Shown piece by piece: positions 59,091 to 64,000 of a DNA stretch of 64,000 nt. Position 1 is the first letter of the stretch. The number at the start of each line of letters is the position of its first letter. This DNA comes from Papilionanthe hookeriana x Papilionanthe teres. Its lineage: Eukaryota > Streptophyta > Magnoliopsida > Asparagales > Orchidaceae. A program made the translations under genes and the position numbers. Below the pieces are notes generated by a model. It was not told the origin of the DNA. It did not search any database and saw nothing but the letters and a program-made list of their open reading frames with translations. The stretch is taken from the NCBI GenBank assembly GCA_022702705.1, contig CM040433.1, positions 23,280,167 through 23,344,166 on the forward strand, read 5' to 3'.

Positions 59091-62000
59091 AGAAATTAAC
59101 ATTTGATTTCGAAAATAATTTTGAATTTGAAAATTTTAAGATATGAAATAAAATCAATCTCACATCCCAAATAGTTTATATAAACGAGCACCACACCACA
59201 AACCGTGTATCTATCCCGAAGAATAGACACACTGCTTGATGATGAGGCTCGATTAAATAAACTAGAAGATTTGTGACATCCGTTTGGTTTGTGAACCAAT
59301 TTTATAAGACGACAAGTTCCCCTGCTTAATATAAATGAATTAAACAGGGTTTATATTACCTGGGTTCTTAAAGTTCCCTAGAAGGGCAAGCCCCTATAGT
59401 TAATTACATCTTAAATGACGGAAATCATTTAAAAAAATCTCGATAATGATCAGTGGTTTTGCTCTCAAGAATTTCAAAGTTTAAGGTTTTTAAAGGATTG
59501 AATTTTGGAATTTCAAAAGTGATTAGCTCGAATTTGGAACAGTTTATTTTAAGAGTCCAATGGAAGAGAGGTAGGAGAAGTTGAGGATACAAGAAGAATC
59601 TTGGCAACTTCCTAAACTATCAAATTGTTTGGATTCAATTTGGGAATTTATTTAACGTTTCAATCTTGCCAATTTTAGTTAATTATGACTTATATTTGTA
59701 TGACATGATCATACAAATAGCGTCAAAGATGTAAGGGTTTATGTCGTACCAAACGACTACCTTGGAGTCCTAAAACCGGTTAGGTCTTAATTTACATAAC
59801 ATGATTATACAAATGCCTAACAAAAAGTTGAGGATTTATGTTGCACTAGGCAAACGACCTCGAAATCCTATGGCTTGGTTATTTAATTCTAAGGAGGGTT
59901 TGGCTGATGTAGACACAAGTTTTGCTGATGACGATGGCCGTGCTGCCCACAATGCTCCAAGCTTCTTGTCGTTGCAGAGGTTTAGTTTTAGAAGGTGAAA
60001 ATCAGGAGATGAGAAAAGTATTTTGGTTTAGAAATATCTTAAAGTTCAAATGTCTTTAATTTTTTTTAGGGGAATCTTAAAGCTGATTATAACAACACTA
60101 GTTAAGATCCCACGATTCCATCATTCTGGCACCGTTAGTTTTATTGGATTCACTTAGTCCAGATGAATTTGCTAAACTCAACTGAATGAGTTCCACACTT
60201 TCATTTAGACCGTGGGAAATCCCGTTAGCAACACGTAGGTTACATCATCCGAGGTATTCCCGATCATCCAATGAGATGTTTTAATTTAATTGCAATTCTA
60301 GTTTTGTGTTCTGTTTGTAATTAAATTTTGAGTTGTTTTATATTTTGAAATGTTGTGGCGGTGGATTTTATCTTGTTGTAACTTTTAATTTAGATTTGGT
60401 TTCAGTTTTGTGACTATCCTAAAAGTTTCAGTTTTCATGCAATAATCTTGTTTAACATGCAAGAAAAGTAGAGTACAGCTTATATAAATAAATTGCAAAA
60501 AAGTAAATTGCAATAAAATAAAAGCGTACCTAGAGGGTCTTCTCGTCATTCCAAGCTTGGCTCTAAGAAGTGAACCTTCAATCAGAGAGTTGTAGCACCT
60601 TCGATTGCACCCAAGGAAGCTCCAGATGAAGTCTCTGGCTCTGAGGAATTGCCTAGGTACAACTTCCACCAAGCCCGATTTCAAAGCTTGGCCGATAGAG
60701 AGAAGGGCTGGCCTGGTGAGGGGGCTTCCACTAGGGAACTCCTTCTCTTGGTCTTGTGCAGGAATGGGTGAGTTTAATTTGATTTTGGTGGAGGTTTCAG
60801 AGATGTCCTGGTTCTGGGCTGAGAATTGAGCTCCAAAATTGAGCTCAATCAATGGGGTTTAAGGCAGGAGAACAGTGGGGATCAGTTGCTCTAGGTTAGG
60901 AGAAGGTCCTGGAGCAATTTTGGCAGAGTTTTATTTAGGTCTGGTTCATTACCTTGTTTGGCCGAGATGGGGTGGAGTTTAAATAGGGTTGGCCGGAGGG
61001 CCTCCCAGGGGGGTTAGGGCTTGGGATCAGCTGCTCCATACAAGAGAAGAATAGCCATGGTGTTCAATTGGACTGGGACAACTCATCAAGGAAGAATTGA
61101 AAATTTTGGCTCACATGGAGCCTCGGGCATGGCGTTTTCCGGTGACTCAGGCGGCTGGCCGGTAGGGTTAGGTCACCATCTTGATCAGGAGGGTCAGGGG
61201 TTGGCAATGATGCAGTCAATTAGCCATGGACATGTGTAAAGAGTTTAGCTTTAAGTGGTATGGGGAGAGGGGTGATTTTGGATCCAAATGGATCAAGTCA
61301 TGCAAATGGGTTGGGTTCACCTCTCCAAGCTCTAGTTTGGGCTGAGGGAGATCAAGTGAGTCAGCTAGCTTAGTGGGGAAAAGTCACCATCTAAGCATAT
61401 TTAAGTTTAAGCATGGTTTAGGGGAAAACGTGGGAGTGCTTAATCACTTTAAGGGAATTAAGAAAGAGGCTCCTCCTTTTGCCCAATATGGTATGGTCAC
61501 ATGAACACCACTCACATGGCTTTCATGCGGCTTATGCATGGCTCCATTTAGCTTAGGGATGGCTTAGCTTGGTTTCATGAAAGTGGGTTTTAAGTATTTT
61601 GGATATTTAGGGGTAATTTGGCACATGGCTTAGTTTAGAAAGGTTTAATGATGAATTTGAAACTTATGGGGTGATTTAAATCAAAAGGATGATGAGGTGA
61701 AAGTGTCATGTAGGCTTTGGATTGATTTTGGGCCTTTTAAAATCATTTTAGATGGTATTTTAAAATGGCTTAAGGAAGTGGGCCTTTAGGTTTGAAAACA
61801 AATTGGTGGATGGAAATTATGTAAAAGGTTGGGCCAAACAAATGTTGGGTTTAGTTTAGGGATGTGTCATGAATGAATTGGAGTAGGTTTGAAGTAATTT
61901 GGAGTTGGATTGGGCTTAATTTGGGCCTTTACGGTAAAGGGGCCAAAGTGGGTTAAATTGGGCTAACTTGGTTTAAGGTTGGGCTAATGTTGGATTTGAT

Positions 62001-63346
62001 GTAAAATTAATGTTGAGAAATGTTTATGGGAGTGTAACAAAGAGTTTTTCAACTTTGGTTGGGCTTTGATTTTGGGATTTGGGCCCATTTGGGTTAGGTT
62101 TGGGTTTAGGCCAATTTAGGGGATTTTGGTTTTGGGTTAGGTTTGGGTGGAGTTTAGGTTCAAATTTGGGGCAAATCTTGTTATTGTTCTATTTGTGGGG
62201 ATATTGGGAAGGTTTTATGAATGATTTGGGGCCAATTGGGGTTGAATTGGGTTGGTTTGGGCTAGGTTTAGGTCATGGGCCAAAATTGGGCTTTAGGCTT
62301 TAAATTGAAATTGGATCCAAATGTCAATAAAATTGGGCTTGGATTTGATCTAAATTGATATTGGGGATATTGAATTGAAGTTTAGAATTGAATTGGATCA
62401 AAATTAAGGTCAATTGGGTTGATTTGGTTTAACATTGGGTCCACTTTGGGTTAAAAATGGGTCAAATTGGGGGTTTTGGTAAAAATGGGTTAATTTGAAA
62501 AAATTGGCCTATGGTGTAGTTGAAAAAAATGAAATTGGGAATATTTGGGATTTTTTGGAATTTTCTGGGAATTTTTGGAATTTATGGATTTTTTTGGTTA
62601 AAAAGGGCATTTTGGGTATTTGGAGGGTATTGGGGGGTATTTTTGAAATTTTTGGTATATTTGGCTATGGATGATCAATTTGAATGGTGGGAAATGTTTA
62701 GGATTAGTTTTGAGGAATTTTGGGTAATTTAGGAAATTTTGCAAATTTTGGGTAGTTTCAAGGACATTTGGTAGGTTTGGTGGGTGTAGGGCCCCGGCGG
62801 TCAAAAATTGAAATTTTGGAAAAATAAAGATTGATCAAGTTTGAGTATAATGAATCACTTTGGTTGAGCCATGAAGCCATATCAAGCCCATAAGAGCCAT
62901 GAGAGGACTCATTTGAGGCATTCACTATGTTGTTCATAACCCTCTTAGCCGAGGGCTCAGGGGTTAAGGTCCATCCATATGAATTACCTACATGAGTCGG
63001 GAAGTCAAACTAGGTATGAATGGTTTTAGGATTTGGAATGTGTGTGAAAGTGTAATGTGTATAGGTCGACCCTCACTCGGCACCGTACCACCGGGGTAGT
63101 CCTAAGGCCAAAGAGTCTTATAGGGAACTCATCCTTTAAACCTCCACATTTGATCTTAACCCTCCAAGTGACTAAGGGGTTTACAATCAAACTTATGGGG
63201 TTTGTAGGGAGTTAAGAGGTGTTTGAATTTTTAAGTGGTGGGTTCCATTTCTAGTCCTCTAAGATAGTCAAATGGAAAGCCTAAGGCTAGATCCTAAGTA
63301 CTAAGGAGAGAGAAGAGAAAAGACCTCATCAAAAATGAGGTCAACA
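58955..63346 (-). mobile_element. E3 3' LTR (4392 bp, internally deleted)
   Basis: On the + strand it begins TATCGACATATTTTTAGG (the terminal TG is mutated to TA) and ends GAGGTCAACA. It matches S1 from the LTR end to about 3090, then jumps at 60541 to the equivalent of S1 6300, losing about 3.2 kb including the ATTTA array. TATA candidate at 59176-59182 (- strand), AT microsatellite at 59041-59086, terminal hairpin at 63322-63342. It is a 3' LTR, not a solo LTR, because the element's polypurine tract and 3' UTR follow at 63347. Confidence 0.88.
59041..59086. repeat. (TA)n microsatellite in the E3 LTR
   Basis: About 46 bp of almost pure TA repeat at the same LTR position as 11676-11750. Confidence 0.9.
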
Positions 63347-64000
63347 AATGGACCCCCAATAGGTGTGGTGTGCTAACCAAGCACACCGCGTGTATTGGCG
63401 TTGACCAAAGAGATCAACTGAACCAACACAGACGTCTAAGTGACACACTTAGAACGGAGTAGAAACAAATTTCCACTGGGGAGTATCGAGTATATCTCTA
63501 AGACTGGAGATCCCTGAACTCTCGCTGGGGAAAAGAAAAGGAGGTGAATTCCAGATCATAAGATCTGGGAAATTTGATTTAGATTTCATTTCATTTTCTA
63601 TTCTGAGTTTTTTAATGTGTGAGTTTAGATTTTGATTTGTTACGAGTTTCAATTTCGATTGAGGTTTAATTTAAAATCAATTTAAGAAAATTTGGATTTG
63701 AAATGAGAATTAGAACCTAGGTTCCAACCTCGGGATTGCGAAGAGAACTGGAATTTAGATACCAGCCTCGGAGTGAGAATCAGAGTTTAAGTATCGATTA
63801 AAAAGAATGAGAATCAGAATTTAGGTACTGATCTCAAAAGTTTAAAGAGAACTGGAATCGGGTTCCAGTCTCGAAGGTTTAATGAGAACTGGAATCTGGT
63901 TCCAGTCTCGAAGGTTTAAAGAGAACTGGAACCTGGTTTTAGTCTCGAATAAACTGATTCCAATCTCGAAGGTCTAAAGAGAAATGGAAACTGGTTCCAA
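63347..64000 (-). other. E3 polypurine tract and 3' UTR (continues past the window)
   Basis: On the - strand, ATTGGGGG precedes the LTR, as in E1. A hairpin identical in stem to the E1 one (GGTGTGC and GCACACC) is at 63367-63387. From about 63440 the sequence is the reverse complement of the E1 3' UTR (22370-22608), then short tandem repeats of the GAACTGGAA / CCAGTCTCGAAGG type from about 63690 to the window end. The pol genes of E3 should lie to the right. Confidence 0.85.

Overview
The window is plant nuclear heterochromatin made almost entirely of nested Ty3/gypsy LTR retrotransposons; I find no host gene, rRNA, tRNA or CRISPR. Both gypsy lineages present (Tat/Ogre-like and Athila-like) are plant lineages. 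The species cannot be named from the sequence, although elements this large suggest a big, repeat-rich seed-plant genome. DNA is AT-rich, and all element genes are broken by nonsense changes and frameshifts.

Layout. One Tat/Ogre-like element (E1, + strand) spans from before base 1 to 56085. Its 5' LTR is 1-1507 plus 9096-11827; a primer-binding site follows at 11833; a decayed gag-protease-RT-RNase H-archaeal-type RNase H-integrase frame lies at 12440-20797; a 3' UTR with tandem repeats at 20798-22608 resumes at 30205-30305 up to the polypurine tract. Its 3' LTR is split into 30306-31054, 37588-37776 and 51200-56085. Four later insertions interrupt E1, each bounded by TG...CA ends and a perfect 5-bp target duplication: solo LTR S1 (1508-9095, -, ATTAA), solo LTR S2 (22609-30204, -, TGTGT), solo LTR S3 (31055-37587, +, CCTGG), and a complete Athila-like element E2 (37777-51199, -, CTCAC). 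S1, S2 and S3 belong to E1's own family, whose LTRs here are 4.4-7.6 kb long, exceptionally large.

Right of E1 (56086-58954) are older relics: the end of a diverged same-family LTR, an unassigned stretch, an Athila-type LTR remnant, another unassigned stretch, and a second rearranged LTR relic. A second Tat-family element (E3, - strand) begins at 58955 with its 3' LTR (58955-63346) and the 3' end of its internal region (63347-64000), and runs off the window.

How it fits together: E1 entered an older family LTR, then collected the four insertions, and all three same-family insertions collapsed to solo LTRs by LTR-LTR recombination. The pol frames show what the elements once did (reverse transcription and integration) but neither copy can do it now. 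The most unusual signals are structural: a duplicated LTR-end/primer-site segment inside every LTR, conserved hairpins at the LTR start, before the polypurine tract and in the leader, a GC-rich hairpin module of about 38 nt scattered through the Athila-like elements, and a giant inverted repeat at 22609-37587.
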